From the NCBI RefSeq assembly GCF_022374935.2, contig NZ_CP092430.2, positions 2,852,001 to 2,916,000 of the forward strand: a stretch of DNA of 64,000 bases, read 5' to 3'. The translations under genes were made by a program, and so were the position numbers. Of the stretch, positions 51,495-61,067 are shown piece after piece (within the stretch, counting starts at the first letter, position 1; every line of letters starts with the position of its first letter). The stretch is from Mycolicibacter virginiensis. Its GTDB lineage: Bacteria > Actinomycetota > Actinomycetes > Mycobacteriales > Mycobacteriaceae. A model generated the notes under the pieces. That model saw only the letters and a program-made list of their open reading frames with translations. It made no database searches and had not been told where the DNA came from.

Positions 51495-53488
51495 TCTAAA
51501 AAGCCTCTCCGGGTGTCGCCGGGAGCATGGTGCGGCTCCAAGACTTTGCGCCGCTCCGAGGAGTTCAGCTGCCAGGGCACCGAGGTGACCATGACCTGCG
51601 GCATGAACAACAGCCGGGTCTTGAGCCGCAGCGCGCTCTGGTTGTGGAGCAACTGCTCCCACCAGTGACCCACCACGTATTCGGGGATGTAGACGGTCAC
51701 CACGGTGCGCGGCGACTCCTTGCTGATGCGTTTGACGTAATCGAGCACCGGTCGAGTGACCTCGCGGTACGGGGATGCAATCACCTTGAGCGGGACGGTG
51801 ATATCGCTATCCTCCCACTCGCGCACCAGGGCGCGGGTTTCGGTGTCATCGACGTTGACCGTGATCGCCTCCAGGGCGTCAGGGCGTGTCGCTCGCGCGT
51901 AGGCCAGCGCGCGGCGGGTCGGCAGATGCAGCTTGGACACCAGCACCAGGGCATGGTTGCGACTGGGCAGCACCGCCTGGTCATCCAGCGCGGCCGACTG
52001 CTCGGCCAACTCCTGGCTGACGGTGTCGTAATGCCGGCGGATCATCTTCATCAACACGAACAGCACCGACATCGCGACGATCGCAATCCACGCGCCGGCC
52101 ACGAACTTGGTGGCGATCACCACGATCAACACCGCTCCGGTAGCCACGAATCCGATGGTGTTGACGACCCGGGAACGCATCATCTTGACCCGCGCTGCAC
52201 GGTCGGTTTCGTTACGCAGCAACCGGTTCCAGTGCCGCACCATGCCGATCTGACTCAGTGTGAAGGAAACGAACACCCCAACGATGTAGAGCTGGATCAG
52301 CGCCGTCACCTCCGCGCCGAACGCCACGATGAAGGCGATGGCCACCACCGCGAGGAACACGATGCCGTTGGAGAACGCCAGCCGGTCGCCGCGGGTGTGC
52401 AGCTGGCGCGGCAGGTAGCGGTCCTGCGCCAAGATCGAACCCAGCACCGGGAAACCGTTGAACGCGGTGTTGGCGGCGAGCGCCAGGATCAGCGCCGTCA
52501 CTCCGGCAATGATCCACAGACCGGGCGGAAAACCCCGGAACACCGTCTCGGCCAGCTGAGCCAGCAGGGTCTTCTGGTCGTAGTCCGCCGGCGCCCCGAT
52601 GAGCTGTTCATGCGGGCGAGCGGCGATCTTCACCCCGGTCTCGCGGGCCAGCACGATGATGCCCATCATCAGTGTCACCGCGATCACACCCAGCATCAGC
52701 AGCGTGGTGGCCGCGTTGCGCGACTTCGGTTTGCGGAAGGCCGGCACCCCGTTGCTGATCGCCTCCACCCCGGTCAGCGCCGCACATCCCGACGAGAACG
52801 ATTTCGCCACCAGGAACACCAGGGCCACCCCGACCATCTCGCCCTGGGTGGAGTGGATTTTGAACTCGGCCGACTCGGCCTGCAATGGATTGCCCATCAC
52901 AAAGATCTGGAACAGCCCCCACCCCAGCATGGCGAAGACCCCGATCATGAACGCATAGGTCGGGATGGCGAACGCGGTGCCCGATTCTCGGATGCCCCGC
53001 AGATTGGCCGCCGCCACCACGATCACAGTCCCGACCGCGAACGCCACCTTGTGGTCGGCGATGAACGGTATCGCCGAGCCGATATTGGCGATCCCCGATG
53101 AGATCGAGACCGCAACCGTCAGAACGTAATCCACCATCAACGCGCTGGCCACGGTCAGGCCCGCGGTGGCACCCAGGTTGGTGGTGACCACCTCGTAGTC
53201 GCCGCCGCCGGAAGGATAGGCGTGCACATTCTGGCGGTAAGAGGCCACCACCGTGATGAACACGAAGGCGACGGCCAGGCCCACCCACAGCGTCATCCGA
53301 TAGGCCGCCAGACCCGCCACCGACAACACCAGAAAGACTTCTTCGGGTCCGTAGGCAACCGACGACAGCGCGTCGGACGCGAATACCGGCAGGGCGATGC
53401 GCTTGGGCAGCAGCGTGTGGCTTAGCCGATCGCTGCGAAAGGGCCGGCCTAGAACCAGGCGCCGCGCAGCGGTGGAAATCTTCGACAC
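51491..53488 (-). CDS. APC-family amino acid/cation permease (Rv2690c-like)
   Basis: A 665-residue protein from a GTG at 53488. A membrane domain of about twelve segments (residues 40-480) carries ALSSVAYGPEE and the loop YPSGGGDYEVV near the N-terminus; a cytoplasmic C-terminal domain of about 180 residues resembles those of KUP/APC potassium carriers. Divergent from ceoB-ceoC, the potassium-uptake regulators, which suggests a potassium-related role. Confidence 0.82.
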   Translation of the reverse strand: MSKISTAARRLVLGRPFRSDRLSHTLLPKRIALPVFASDALSSVAYGPEEVFLVLSVAGLAAYRMTLWVGLAVAFVFITVVASYRQNVHAYPSGGGDYEVVTTNLGATAGLTVASALMVDYVLTVAVSISSGIANIGSAIPFIADHKVAFAVGTVIVVAAANLRGIRESGTAFAIPTYAFMIGVFAMLGWGLFQIFVMGNPLQAESAEFKIHSTQGEMVGVALVFLVAKSFSSGCAALTGVEAISNGVPAFRKPKSRNAATTLLMLGVIAVTLMMGIIVLARETGVKIAARPHEQLIGAPADYDQKTLLAQLAETVFRGFPPGLWIIAGVTALILALAANTAFNGFPVLGSILAQDRYLPRQLHTRGDRLAFSNGIVFLAVVAIAFIVAFGAEVTALIQLYIVGVFVSFTLSQIGMVRHWNRLLRNETDRAARVKMMRSRVVNTIGFVATGAVLIVVIATKFVAGAWIAIVAMSVLFVLMKMIRRHYDTVSQELAEQSAALDDQAVLPSRNHALVLVSKLHLPTRRALAYARATRPDALEAITVNVDDTETRALVREWEDSDITVPLKVIASPYREVTRPVLDYVKRISKESPRTVVTVYIPEYVVGHWWEQLLHNQSALRLKTRLLFMPQVMVTSVPWQLNSSERRKVLEPHHAPGDTRRGFLE

Positions 53489-53602
53489 GAGAGCCAAGGG
53501 TAAGCCAGGCGGGCACTGGCGGTAGCGTTCACCGAATACAGGCACTATCGCAGTCGATAACCAGCCGAAAGTCGGCCCAGAGGGCCTGAAAGGACACAGC
53601 AC

Positions 53603-54274
53603 GTGCGGGTAGTTGTGATGGGTTGCGGCCGGGTGGGAGCCTCGCTCGCCGACGGGCTGTCCCGGATCGGCCACGAGGTCGCCATCATCGACCGAGACAG
53701 CACCGCGTTCAACCGGCTCAGCCCGGAGTTCAACGGCGAACGAGTGCTCGGTATGGGCTTCGACCGCGACGTCCTGCTGCGAGCCGGCATCGAGGAAGCC
53801 GCCGCGTTCGCCGCGGTGTCCTCCGGCGATAACTCCAACATCATCGCGGCCCGGCTGGCCCGGGAGACGTTCGGCGTCTCGCGGGTGGTCGCCCGTATCT
53901 ATGACGCCAAGCGGGCCGCGGTCTACGAGCGCCTGGGCATCCCGACCATCGCCACCGTGCCGTGGACCACCGATCGGCTGCTCGACGCGCTGACCCGGGA
54001 AAGCGAGACCACCAAGTGGCGTGACCCCACCGGCACCGTCGCCGTCGCCGAGGTCGTCCTGCACGAGGACTGGATCGGTCGCCCCGTCACCGACCTGGAA
54101 GCCGCCACCAACGCCCGAGTGGCGTTCTTGATCCGATTCGGAACCGGCATCCTGCCCGAGCCCAAGACGGTGATTCAGGCCAGCGACCAGGTGTACATCG
54201 TGGCGGTGTCGGGCCGGGTCGCCGAAGCGATCGCCATCGCCGCGTTGCCGCCCAGCGAGGACCTGGACAAATGA
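53603..54274 (+). CDS. ceoB: TrkA-type potassium uptake protein CeoB
   Basis: A 223-residue protein: Rossmann TrkA-N domain (VVVMGCGRVGASLADGL) and a TrkA-C domain (about 140-215). It binds NAD(H) or nucleotides and gates the partner K+ channel. GTG start; four-base overlap with ceoC. Matches Rv2691. Confidence 0.9.
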   Translation: MRVVVMGCGRVGASLADGLSRIGHEVAIIDRDSTAFNRLSPEFNGERVLGMGFDRDVLLRAGIEEAAAFAAVSSGDNSNIIAARLARETFGVSRVVARIYDAKRAAVYERLGIPTIATVPWTTDRLLDALTRESETTKWRDPTGTVAVAEVVLHEDWIGRPVTDLEAATNARVAFLIRFGTGILPEPKTVIQASDQVYIVAVSGRVAEAIAIAALPPSEDLDK

Positions 54275-54933
54275 AAGTAGTCGTAGCCGGCGCCGGCGCG
54301 GTCGGACGATCGATTGCGCGCGAGCTGCTCGACAGCGATCACCAGGTGACATTGATCGAGCGCAACCCCGATCACGTCGACACCGAGGACATCGCCGACG
54401 CGCAGTGGCACCTCGGCGACGCCTGCGAGCTCAGTCTGCTGGAGTCGGTGCACCTGGAGTCCTTCGATGTGGTGATCGCCGCGACCGGCGACGACAAAGC
54501 CAACGTGGTGCTGTCCTTGCTCGCCAAGACCGAGTTCGCGGTACCGCGGGTGGTGGCCCGCGTCAACGATCCCCGCAACGAGTGGCTGTTCACCGACGCC
54601 TGGGGCGTGGACGTCGCAGTGTCCACGCCGCGCATGCTGGCCTCGCTGGTCGAGGAGGCCGTCGCGGTCGGAGACCTGGTGCGGCTCATGGAGTTCCGCA
54701 AGGGGCAGGCCAACCTGCTGGAGATCACGCTGCCCGACGACACCCCGTGGGGTGGCAAGCCGGTGCGCAAACTGGCACTACCGCGTGACGCCGCGCTGGT
54801 GACGATCCTGCGCGGGACACGGGTGATCGTGCCGCAGGACGACGAGCCGCTCGAGGGCGGCGACGAGCTGCTCTTCGTCGCATCCAGCGGCGTCGAGACC
54901 GAACTGCGCGCGCTGCTGCTACCGGCCCACTGA
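54271..54933 (+). CDS. ceoC: TrkA-type potassium uptake protein CeoC
   Basis: A 220-residue paralog of CeoB: VVVAGAGAVGRSIARELL at the N-terminus and a TrkA-C domain at the end. ATG overlaps the ceoB stop (ATGA). Both are needed as a heteromer in Trk systems. It overlaps the end of the convergent DUF3159 gene by 15 bases. Confidence 0.9.
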   Translation: MKVVVAGAGAVGRSIARELLDSDHQVTLIERNPDHVDTEDIADAQWHLGDACELSLLESVHLESFDVVIAATGDDKANVVLSLLAKTEFAVPRVVARVNDPRNEWLFTDAWGVDVAVSTPRMLASLVEEAVAVGDLVRLMEFRKGQANLLEITLPDDTPWGGKPVRKLALPRDAALVTILRGTRVIVPQDDEPLEGGDELLFVASSGVETELRALLLPAH

Positions 54934-55593
54934 GCGCGGTTCGGGCTCGGCCTCACCCGCGGTGGGCCGCTCATCCAGCGCGCGCTGCACGTATTTGACC
55001 GCCAGGTAGGTGACCACCGCCGCCACCGCGGTCAGCGGCCAACCCATGGCGATGCGCGTCACGCCCAGCCAGCCGGTCTGATCGGCGTTGTAGAGCAGTC
55101 GCTGGACCACGAAGCGGGAGCCGAACACCAGCGCCCAGGTCAGCGTCGCAAGATCGTAGGCGTAGACCGCCGACCGCAGCTCACGCCAGGTCTGGGGCTG
55201 GCCGCTGGCCCACGACCAGATGTAGCCGACAACCGGGCGGCGGATCACCATCGATGCGGCAAACACCACCGCCCACACCAGCGACGTCCAGATTCCGAGC
55301 AGGAAATAGCCCTTGGAGTCACCCATCAGATACGCGATCAGGGCGCAGACGGCGACCCCGAAGAAGCCGGAGATGGCCGGTTGACTGGACTGCTTGCGGA
55401 TCAGGCGCCACACCAGCACCGCCGCCGCCACGCCCAACGCCGATAGGACCGCGACGCGCAGTCCAAAGAGATTGGAGGCCGGCACGAACACCACGATCGG
55501 CAGCGAGGAGTAGATGACTCCGGCCAACCCGCCGATCTGCTCCAGGAGCCGCTGCGGCCCCTGAGCGCCCTCGACGCTGTATTCCTCGCTCAT
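54919..55593 (-). CDS. DUF3159 membrane protein (Rv2693c-like)
   Basis: A 224-residue protein with five to six hydrophobic segments (VIYSSLPIVVFVPASNLFGL is typical of DUF3159). Conserved in actinobacteria next to ceoBC and the OB-fold gene. Function unknown. Confidence 0.85.
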   Translation of the reverse strand: MSEEYSVEGAQGPQRLLEQIGGLAGVIYSSLPIVVFVPASNLFGLRVAVLSALGVAAAVLVWRLIRKQSSQPAISGFFGVAVCALIAYLMGDSKGYFLLGIWTSLVWAVVFAASMVIRRPVVGYIWSWASGQPQTWRELRSAVYAYDLATLTWALVFGSRFVVQRLLYNADQTGWLGVTRIAMGWPLTAVAAVVTYLAVKYVQRALDERPTAGEAEPEPRSVGR

Positions 55594-55621
55594 CGCTGCA
55601 CCGGCCCGGAGGGAGGCGCGA

Positions 55622-55993
55622 TCACTGCTGGATTTCGTAGTGGGGGTTGTAGATGGCCTTGCAGCCGCTTTCGAGTTTGCCCAGCCGGCCGTGCACCCGC
55701 AGGGTGCGGCCGGAGTCGATGCCGGGGATGCGTCGCTGCCCCAGCCATACCAGCGTCACCGTGTCGGTGCCGTCGAAGAGCTCGGCGCGGACGCCGCCCA
55801 CGCAGCCCTTGGCGTTGGCTTCGACGCTGCGCAGTACCCCGACCATGGTGACCTCTTGGCCGCGTTGGCAGTCGATCGCGCGCTGCGCGCCGGTGTTGAG
55901 CGCCTCATCGGACAACTCTTCGACGTCACGCAGCTCGGGATCTTCCGTCAATCGCCGAGTCAGCCGGCGCAGGTACCCTTTCGGAGCAGCCAT
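55622..55993 (-). CDS. OB-fold nucleic-acid-binding protein (Rv2694c-like)
   Basis: A 123-residue protein; GQEVTMVGVLRSVEANAKGCVGGVRAELFDGTDTVTLVWLGQRRIPGI is an OB-fold of the RecG-wedge/tRNA-anticodon-binding kind. The ATG at 55993 follows GAGGGAGAGGG. It precedes the DUF3159 gene by 28 bases. Function not known. Confidence 0.85.
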   Translation of the reverse strand: MAAPKGYLRRLTRRLTEDPELRDVEELSDEALNTGAQRAIDCQRGQEVTMVGVLRSVEANAKGCVGGVRAELFDGTDTVTLVWLGQRRIPGIDSGRTLRVHGRLGKLESGCKAIYNPHYEIQQ

Positions 55994-56104
55994 TGCCCTC
56001 TCCCTCAATCGTGTGCGCACGCTACGGTAGACCTGTTGAATATCTAATGCCACATGACCTGCCTACGGGGTGGCTGACAACACCCAACATGATCAAGAGG
56101 TGGC

Positions 56105-56806
56105 ATGTTTCTGCGCGGCGTGACGGCCGTCCTGCTGCCGGGGACCGGATCCGACGACGACTACATTCGCCGGGCCTTCTGCGCTCCGTTGCAGCAGGTG
56201 GGTGCCGAATTGGTCACTCATCGCCCGCAGCCCGGCCGCCTCATCGAGGGCTATCTGGAGGCGCTGGAGGCGGCGGCCATCCGGTCCGGCCCGATCCTCG
56301 CCGGCGGGGTCTCGATCGGCGCGGCGGTGGCCACGGCGTGGGCACTGCGCCATCCCGAGCGAGTGGTCGGAGTGCTGGCCGCGCTGCCGGCCTGGACCGG
56401 CTCCCCTGATGACGCCCCGGCAGCCCACGCCGCGCGCTACAGCGCCGGGCAGTTGCGCAAGGACGGTCTGGCAGCGGTCGTGGCCCAGATGCGGGCATCG
56501 AGCCCGACCTGGCTCGGCGACGAGCTGACCCGGTCGTGGACCGCGCAGTGGCCGCAGCTGCCCGACGCCCTGGAAGAGGCGGCGGCCTATGTTGCGCCGA
56601 CAGAGGCCGAGCTGGCGACTCTGACCGTGCCGATGGGCGTGACCGCGGCCGTCGACGACGCGGTTCATCCACTGCAGACGGCCACCGAATGGGCCGCCAC
56701 CGCCCCGCGCGCGGCGCTGTGCACCGTCACCCTGGACCAGATCGGCGCCGACCCGACCGCCTTGGGCACCGCCTGCGTGAACGCGTTGAGGATCGCTGCG
56801 GGCTAA
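56105..56806 (+). CDS. Alpha/beta-hydrolase (Rv2695-like)
   Basis: A 233-residue protein: LLPGTGSDD (oxyanion loop), nucleophile S70 in GGVSIGAA, and His in DDAVHPLQTATEWA near 195. Cytoplasmic. Substrate unknown. Single gene divergent from the OB-fold gene. Confidence 0.82.
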   Translation: MFLRGVTAVLLPGTGSDDDYIRRAFCAPLQQVGAELVTHRPQPGRLIEGYLEALEAAAIRSGPILAGGVSIGAAVATAWALRHPERVVGVLAALPAWTGSPDDAPAAHAARYSAGQLRKDGLAAVVAQMRASSPTWLGDELTRSWTAQWPQLPDALEEAAAYVAPTEAELATLTVPMGVTAAVDDAVHPLQTATEWAATAPRAALCTVTLDQIGADPTALGTACVNALRIAAG

Positions 56807-56820
56807 CTGCCTCTAGCGGC

Positions 56821-56997
56821 TAACCGCCGGGCTTAACTCGGCGGTCCAGCTTCGCCTCTCCTGCGTCGAGGCTCGCTAACCGCCGGGGTAATTCGGCGAT
56901 CCAGCTTCGCCTCTCCTGCGTCGAGGCTCGCTAACCGCCCGGGCTTAACTCGGCGGTCCAGCTTCGCCTCTCCTGCGTCGAGGCTCGCTAACCGCCG
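56821..56997. repeat. 56-bp tandem repeat array (three units)
   Basis: Units begin TAACCGCC at 56821, 56877 and 56932, and a last partial unit at 56989. Period 55-57 bases. The unit is homologous to that at 32439. The stop codon of the DUF3710 gene (56988-56990) lies in the final CTAACC box. Confidence 0.85.
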
Positions 56998-57800
56998 GTG
57001 ATAGTGCGCAACTGCTGCATCGCGGATCCCTCCACGCTGCGGCGTGCGGCCGGCGCGGGCGGTACGTCGCCGCCTCCACCGAACATGGCGGACTGCTGCA
57101 GCGCGGCCGCCTGCTGGGCTGCGGCCTGCTCGGCCGCTGCCTGCTGCGCCGCTGCCTGCTGCGCCGCGGCAGCGCGTAACTGCTCGGCCATCGGCTCGGG
57201 CAGCCGCACCGGCAACGGGGTGCGCACCGGCAGTGGAGTGTCGCCGCGCCGGACGACCGTGTCCGCCAGCGCCTCTCGCGCCTGCTGGGCGAGCACGTCC
57301 ATGGTCTCTGGCCGGCCGTTGATCACGCAGCGCACCATCCAGCGGTAACCGTCGACACCGATGAACCGCACGGCGCCGGTCGCCGAACCGAGCACCTCCC
57401 GGCCCCACGGCCCATCGACGATGCTGACCATCGCGTTGTCCCTGCGCAGCGCCTCGGCCAGCTCACCGGCCACCTCGCGCCACAGACCCGGGGACTTGGG
57501 CGCCGCGTAGGCAGCGATGTTGAACCGGCCGTTGGGCGTCACCAGCCACACCGCACTGGGGACGCCCGCCTCGCTCAGCTCGACCTGGACCTGAGCACCC
57601 GCGGGCATCGGCACCAGCACCGAACCCAGGTCGAGTCGGGCCGTCGTCGCCGCTGCCGGGTCGTCGAAATCTTCGATGTCGAAGGGGCCCTCCAGCTCCT
57701 CCGAATCGGATACGAACTCGTCCGCTGCTCCGGAGGCTTCCGGCCCGGCGCTCGTCGGCTCGTCCGCCTCGCCCTTGCCTTTACCCCTACCGAATGCCAT
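56988..57800 (-). CDS. DUF3710 family protein (Rv2696c-like)
   Basis: A 270-residue protein: an acidic disordered N-terminus, the DUF3710 core (SVLVPMPAGAQVQVELSEAGVPSAVWLVTPNGRFNIAAYAAP), and an Ala/Gln-rich tail near 225-245. Conserved beside dut. Cytoplasmic. The ATG at 57800 is preceded by an in-frame GTG. Function unknown. Confidence 0.85.
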   Translation of the reverse strand: MAFGRGKGKGEADEPTSAGPEASGAADEFVSDSEELEGPFDIEDFDDPAAATTARLDLGSVLVPMPAGAQVQVELSEAGVPSAVWLVTPNGRFNIAAYAAPKSPGLWREVAGELAEALRRDNAMVSIVDGPWGREVLGSATGAVRFIGVDGYRWMVRCVINGRPETMDVLAQQAREALADTVVRRGDTPLPVRTPLPVRLPEPMAEQLRAAAAQQAAAQQAAAEQAAAQQAAALQQSAMFGGGGDVPPAPAARRSVEGSAMQQLRTITGG

Positions 57801-57839
57801 CACAGCCGCCCATCTTCATCGCTTCGTCGTCGCAAGCCA

Positions 57840-58304
57840 TCACAGGCTCGCGTGCCCACCGGAGGACCCGTGTCCACCGGAACCACGGGTCGTCGGTTCC
57901 AGCCCGGCCTCGTCGAACGAGGTCACCTCGATCAGTTCCGGAAGCTCGACCCGCTGCACCAGCAGCTGGGCGATCCGGTCGCCGCGGTGGATCACGATCG
58001 GCGTCGCCGGGTCCAGGTTGATCAACGAGACCTTTATCTCACCACGATAGCCCGCGTCGACGGTGCCGGGACTGTTGACGATCGAAAGACCTACCCGCGC
58101 AGCCAAACCCGACCGGGGGTGGATGAGACCGACCATGCCGAAGGGAATTGCCACCGCGATCCCGGTAGGTACCAGGGCACGTTGACCTGGACCCAACTCG
58201 ACATCGACCGCGCTGTAGAGGTCGACGCCGGCATCGCCGGCGTGAGCACGGCTCGGCAGTGGAAGATCCGGATCCAGGCGAACAACCGCAAGACTGGGTG
58301 ACAC
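57840..58304 (-). CDS. dut: dUTP diphosphatase
   Basis: A 154-residue trimeric dUTPase with motifs [37 protein letters not shown] and the C-terminal arm [15 protein letters not shown]. The GTG at 58304 gives exactly the M. tuberculosis length. It hydrolyses dUTP to dUMP, keeping uracil out of DNA. Confidence 0.95.
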   Translation of the reverse strand: MSPSLAVVRLDPDLPLPSRAHAGDAGVDLYSAVDVELGPGQRALVPTGIAVAIPFGMVGLIHPRSGLAARVGLSIVNSPGTVDAGYRGEIKVSLINLDPATPIVIHRGDRIAQLLVQRVELPELIEVTSFDEAGLEPTTRGSGGHGSSGGHASL

Positions 58305-58329
58305 GAGGCGCAAGACTACTCTTAGCCGG

Positions 58330-58815
58330 ATGTCGGGATCGCGCCTGAACCATCGGGCATCGCAAACAGTGCGCTACAGCGAACAGCTGTGGGTGCCGTG
58401 GTGGTGGTGGCCACTGGGGTTCTTGGGTAACGGCCTGATGGCCTACGAAGTCCGCTTGGGCCTGCGCACTCTGCCCGGCTGGCTGCCGTTCGCGGTGTTC
58501 TTCGCGATCACCGTCGGCGCCCTGCTGTGGCTGGGACGCATCAAGGTGCGAGTCGTCGAAAGCGGCGGGGAAACGCAGCTGTGGGCCGGCGACGCGCACC
58601 TGCCCGCAACGGCGATCGCACGCTGCGCCGAGGTCCCGCGATCGGCCAAGTCTGCAGCGCTAGGCCGTCAGCTCGATCCGGCGGCATATGTCGTCCACCG
58701 TGGCTGGGTGGGGCCCATGGTCTTGGTCGTGCTCGACGATCCCGACGACCCGACACCGTACTGGCTGGTCAGCTGCCGCAATCCGCAGCGGGTACTGGCG
58801 GCGTTGCAGGCCTAG
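58330..58815 (+). CDS. DUF3093 membrane protein (Rv2698-like)
   Basis: A 161-residue protein with two membrane segments ([19 protein letters not shown] and [18 protein letters not shown]), then a cytoplasmic domain ending [16 protein letters not shown], typical of DUF3093. 25 bases from the divergent dut start. Function unknown. Confidence 0.85.
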   Translation: MSGSRLNHRASQTVRYSEQLWVPWWWWPLGFLGNGLMAYEVRLGLRTLPGWLPFAVFFAITVGALLWLGRIKVRVVESGGETQLWAGDAHLPATAIARCAEVPRSAKSAALGRQLDPAAYVVHRGWVGPMVLVVLDDPDDPTPYWLVSCRNPQRVLAALQA

Positions 58816-58941
58816 CGACGTATCCCCAGCGCGACCGAGTCGGCCACTGGGGACACGTCGTTTCTACGGTGTGGGCCCACCCCCTTGCGGGGAACGGGCC
58901 GTCGCCATCGGACTAAGCAGGATTGAGCGGGACGGGCCCGG

Positions 58942-59244
58942 TCAGGCCGCGCAGTCGGTGCAGATCATCACACCGTTCTTCTCGCTGGCCAGACGGCTGC
59001 GGTGCTGAACCAGGAAACAGCTCGAGCAGGTGAACTCGTCGGCCTGCTTCGGCACGACACGCACCGACAGCTCTTCACCGGACAGGTCGGCGCCCGGCAG
59101 CTCGAACGACTCGGCCGATTCGGACTCGTCGACGTCGACCACAGCGGACTGCGCCTCGTTACGCCGCGCCTTGAGTTCCTCCAACGAATCCTCGGAAACG
59201 TCGTCGGTCTCGGTGCGCCGCGGGGCGTCGTAATCGGTAGCCAT
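58942..59244 (-). CDS. DUF4193 protein (Rv2699c-like)
   Basis: A 100-residue acidic protein with a C-terminal zinc ribbon (FTCSSCFLV...MICTDCAA), the DUF4193 pattern. A highly conserved, usually well expressed actinobacterial protein, whose role is unknown. ATG at 59244. Confidence 0.9.
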   Translation of the reverse strand: MATDYDAPRRTETDDVSEDSLEELKARRNEAQSAVVDVDESESAESFELPGADLSGEELSVRVVPKQADEFTCSSCFLVQHRSRLASEKNGVMICTDCAA

Positions 59245-59414
59245 GGTCTTCTCCCCTCAAGTCCCCTCGAAACCCTGCGCGAGCTTTGTACCAGCGTCGA
59301 ACGCATCCACCAAATGATTCGTGCCCGGAACGCCGCCAGATCAACTGTGATTTACGTCACATTACATTCCTGACCACGGTGATCGTCGGTGCGAGCGCCC
59401 TCTAGAGTGCGTAC

Positions 59415-60065
59415 GTGGTCGCGCAAATCACTACCGGTTCCGAGTTCGACAAACACGGTCGGCCGTTCCGGCGACGCAACAACCGACCGGCCGCCTACGC
59501 CTTGGCCGCTCTGGCATTACTGACCGCCGTGGCATGGGGCGTAGCACTCACCCGGCCGGCCGACGTCCATGAAGTCGCGGTGTGCAATGCCCCGCCGGCG
59601 CCGACCGAGCCCGCCCAGCCGCGGCTGGGCACTCAGGTGCCGCGTGCCGCGATGATCAGCACCACCCCGGCCAAACTGGCCGACATCAAAGCCCGCGTCC
59701 TCAACGCCAGCGGCCGAGCCGGACAGGCCGCCGATGTCGCCGACGCACTGCGCGACGACGGCTTCGCGCAGCCGACCGCCGCCAACGACCCCATCTACGC
59801 CGAGGACCGGCTGGACTGCCAGGGCCAGATCCGCTTCGGCCCGGCGGGCCAAGCCGCGGCGGCAGCACTGTGGTTGGTGGCGCCGTGCACGGAACTGTTC
59901 CGCGACGACCGCCCCGACGACTCGGTGGATCTGGCGGTCGGCAGCGACTTCGTCAGCCTCTCCCACAGCGATGACATCGAGGCCGCGCTGGCCGGACTGC
60001 GTCCAGACGCCACCGGATTGCCCGACCCCGCACTGCTGACCAAGATTCATTCCGGCACCTGCTGA
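59415..60065 (+). CDS. cei: Envelope integrity protein Cei
   Basis: A 216-residue protein: a basic N-terminus, one membrane anchor (about 27-46, AAYALAALALLTAVAWGVAL) and an extracytoplasmic LytR_C domain (IKARVLNASGRAGQAADVADAL). In M. tuberculosis Cei (Rv2700) interacts with VirR and affects cell envelope integrity. GTG start. Confidence 0.87.
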   Translation: MVAQITTGSEFDKHGRPFRRRNNRPAAYALAALALLTAVAWGVALTRPADVHEVAVCNAPPAPTEPAQPRLGTQVPRAAMISTTPAKLADIKARVLNASGRAGQAADVADALRDDGFAQPTAANDPIYAEDRLDCQGQIRFGPAGQAAAAALWLVAPCTELFRDDRPDDSVDLAVGSDFVSLSHSDDIEAALAGLRPDATGLPDPALLTKIHSGTC

Positions 60066-60091
60066 CGACCGATCGCCGAAGAGGAGATCCG

Positions 60092-60904
60092 ATGACCGGC
60101 ACCGACCCTGTCCCCTCCCCGATCGAGGACCGTCCGATCGCCGGTGCACGGCGGCAGCGACGGGGCTTCGGCGTCGACGTGGGCGGCAGCGGCATCAAGG
60201 GCGGCGTCGTCGATCTGGACACCGGCGCGCTGATCGGTGAGCGGTTCAAGCTGCCCACGCCCAGCCCCGCCACACCGGTCTTGGTCGCCCAGACCGTCGC
60301 CGCGGTGGTCCGGGACTTCGGATGGACCGGCCCACTGGGGGTCACCTATCCAGGCGTGGTGGTCAACGGTGTTGTGCAGACTGCCGCCAACGTCGACAAG
60401 TCCTGGATCGGGCTGAACGCGCAGGAGACGATCGCCGCCGAACTCGACGGCCAGGAGATCGTCATCCTCAACGACGCCGACGCCGCCGGGCTGGCCGAGG
60501 AGCGGTTCGGCGCAGGCAAGAACAACAGCGGCGTGGTCGTGTTGCTCACCTTCGGAACCGGGATCGGCTCGGCGGTGATCCACAACGGAAAGCTGCTGCC
60601 CAACACCGAACTCGGGCATATCGAGGTGGGCGGCAAAGAAGCCGAACACCGGGCCGCCGCGTCGGTCAAGGAGCGCAAAAACTGGTCCATGGAGAAATGG
60701 GCCAAGCAGGTGACCATGGTGCTGATGGCGATCGAGGACGCGCTCTGCCCGGACCTGATCATCGTCGGGGGCGGAATCAGCCGTAAAGCCGACCGGTGGG
60801 TGCCACTGCTGGGCAACCGGACCCCGGTGGTCGCCGCGACACTGCAGAACACCGCGGGGATTGTCGGGGCCGCGATGGCGTCATCGGCCGACGTGACCCG
60901 CTGA
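60092..60904 (+). CDS. ppgK: Polyphosphate glucokinase
   Basis: A 270-residue ROK-family kinase: FGVDVGGSGIKGGVVDLDTG (phosphate-1 loop), NDADAAGLAEERFG, and LTFGTGIGSAVIHNG. It phosphorylates glucose with polyphosphate or ATP. GAAGAGGAG precedes the ATG. 26 bases after cei; the suhB gene that I recall between them in M. tuberculosis is not here. Confidence 0.95.
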   Translation: MTGTDPVPSPIEDRPIAGARRQRRGFGVDVGGSGIKGGVVDLDTGALIGERFKLPTPSPATPVLVAQTVAAVVRDFGWTGPLGVTYPGVVVNGVVQTAANVDKSWIGLNAQETIAAELDGQEIVILNDADAAGLAEERFGAGKNNSGVVVLLTFGTGIGSAVIHNGKLLPNTELGHIEVGGKEAEHRAAASVKERKNWSMEKWAKQVTMVLMAIEDALCPDLIIVGGGISRKADRWVPLLGNRTPVVAATLQNTAGIVGAAMASSADVTR

Positions 60905-60942
60905 ATAACGCCCGCTCGGCGATTACCGCCTCACCCTGTCGT

Positions 60943-60948
60943 TACAAT
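60943..60948 (+). promoter_or_regulatory. sigA -10 element (TACAAT)
   Basis: TACAAT is a near-perfect -10 hexamer 142 bases before the sigA start. The -35 is not clear. Transcription would start near 60955, giving a leader of about 136 bases that contains the hairpin at 61035-61067 and the palindrome CAGTTG-N5-CAACTG at 60988-61004. Confidence 0.5.
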
Positions 60949-61034
60949 GGTCGACGGCGGCCGCCTAACCGATAGCGGCGACTATCCCAGTTGATCACCA
61001 ACTGAAATAGAGCCGACATTCGACATACCCGACA

Positions 61035-61067
61035 CTTTCGGTTGCGCACGACGCTGCAACCCGAAAG
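61035..61067 (+). other. Hairpin in the sigA leader
   Basis: CTTTCGGTTGC pairs with GCAACCCGAAAG (one bulged base) around a 10-base loop, ending 23 bases before the start codon. Confidence 0.45.

Noticed and set aside
51527..53101. 524-codon plus-strand frame opposite the APC permease
   Set aside because: His/Gln/Arg-rich shadow; the minus strand encodes about twelve membrane segments.
56821..56997. Possible CRISPR array
   Set aside because: The repeats are contiguous 56-bp units without distinct spacers, and no cas genes are present.
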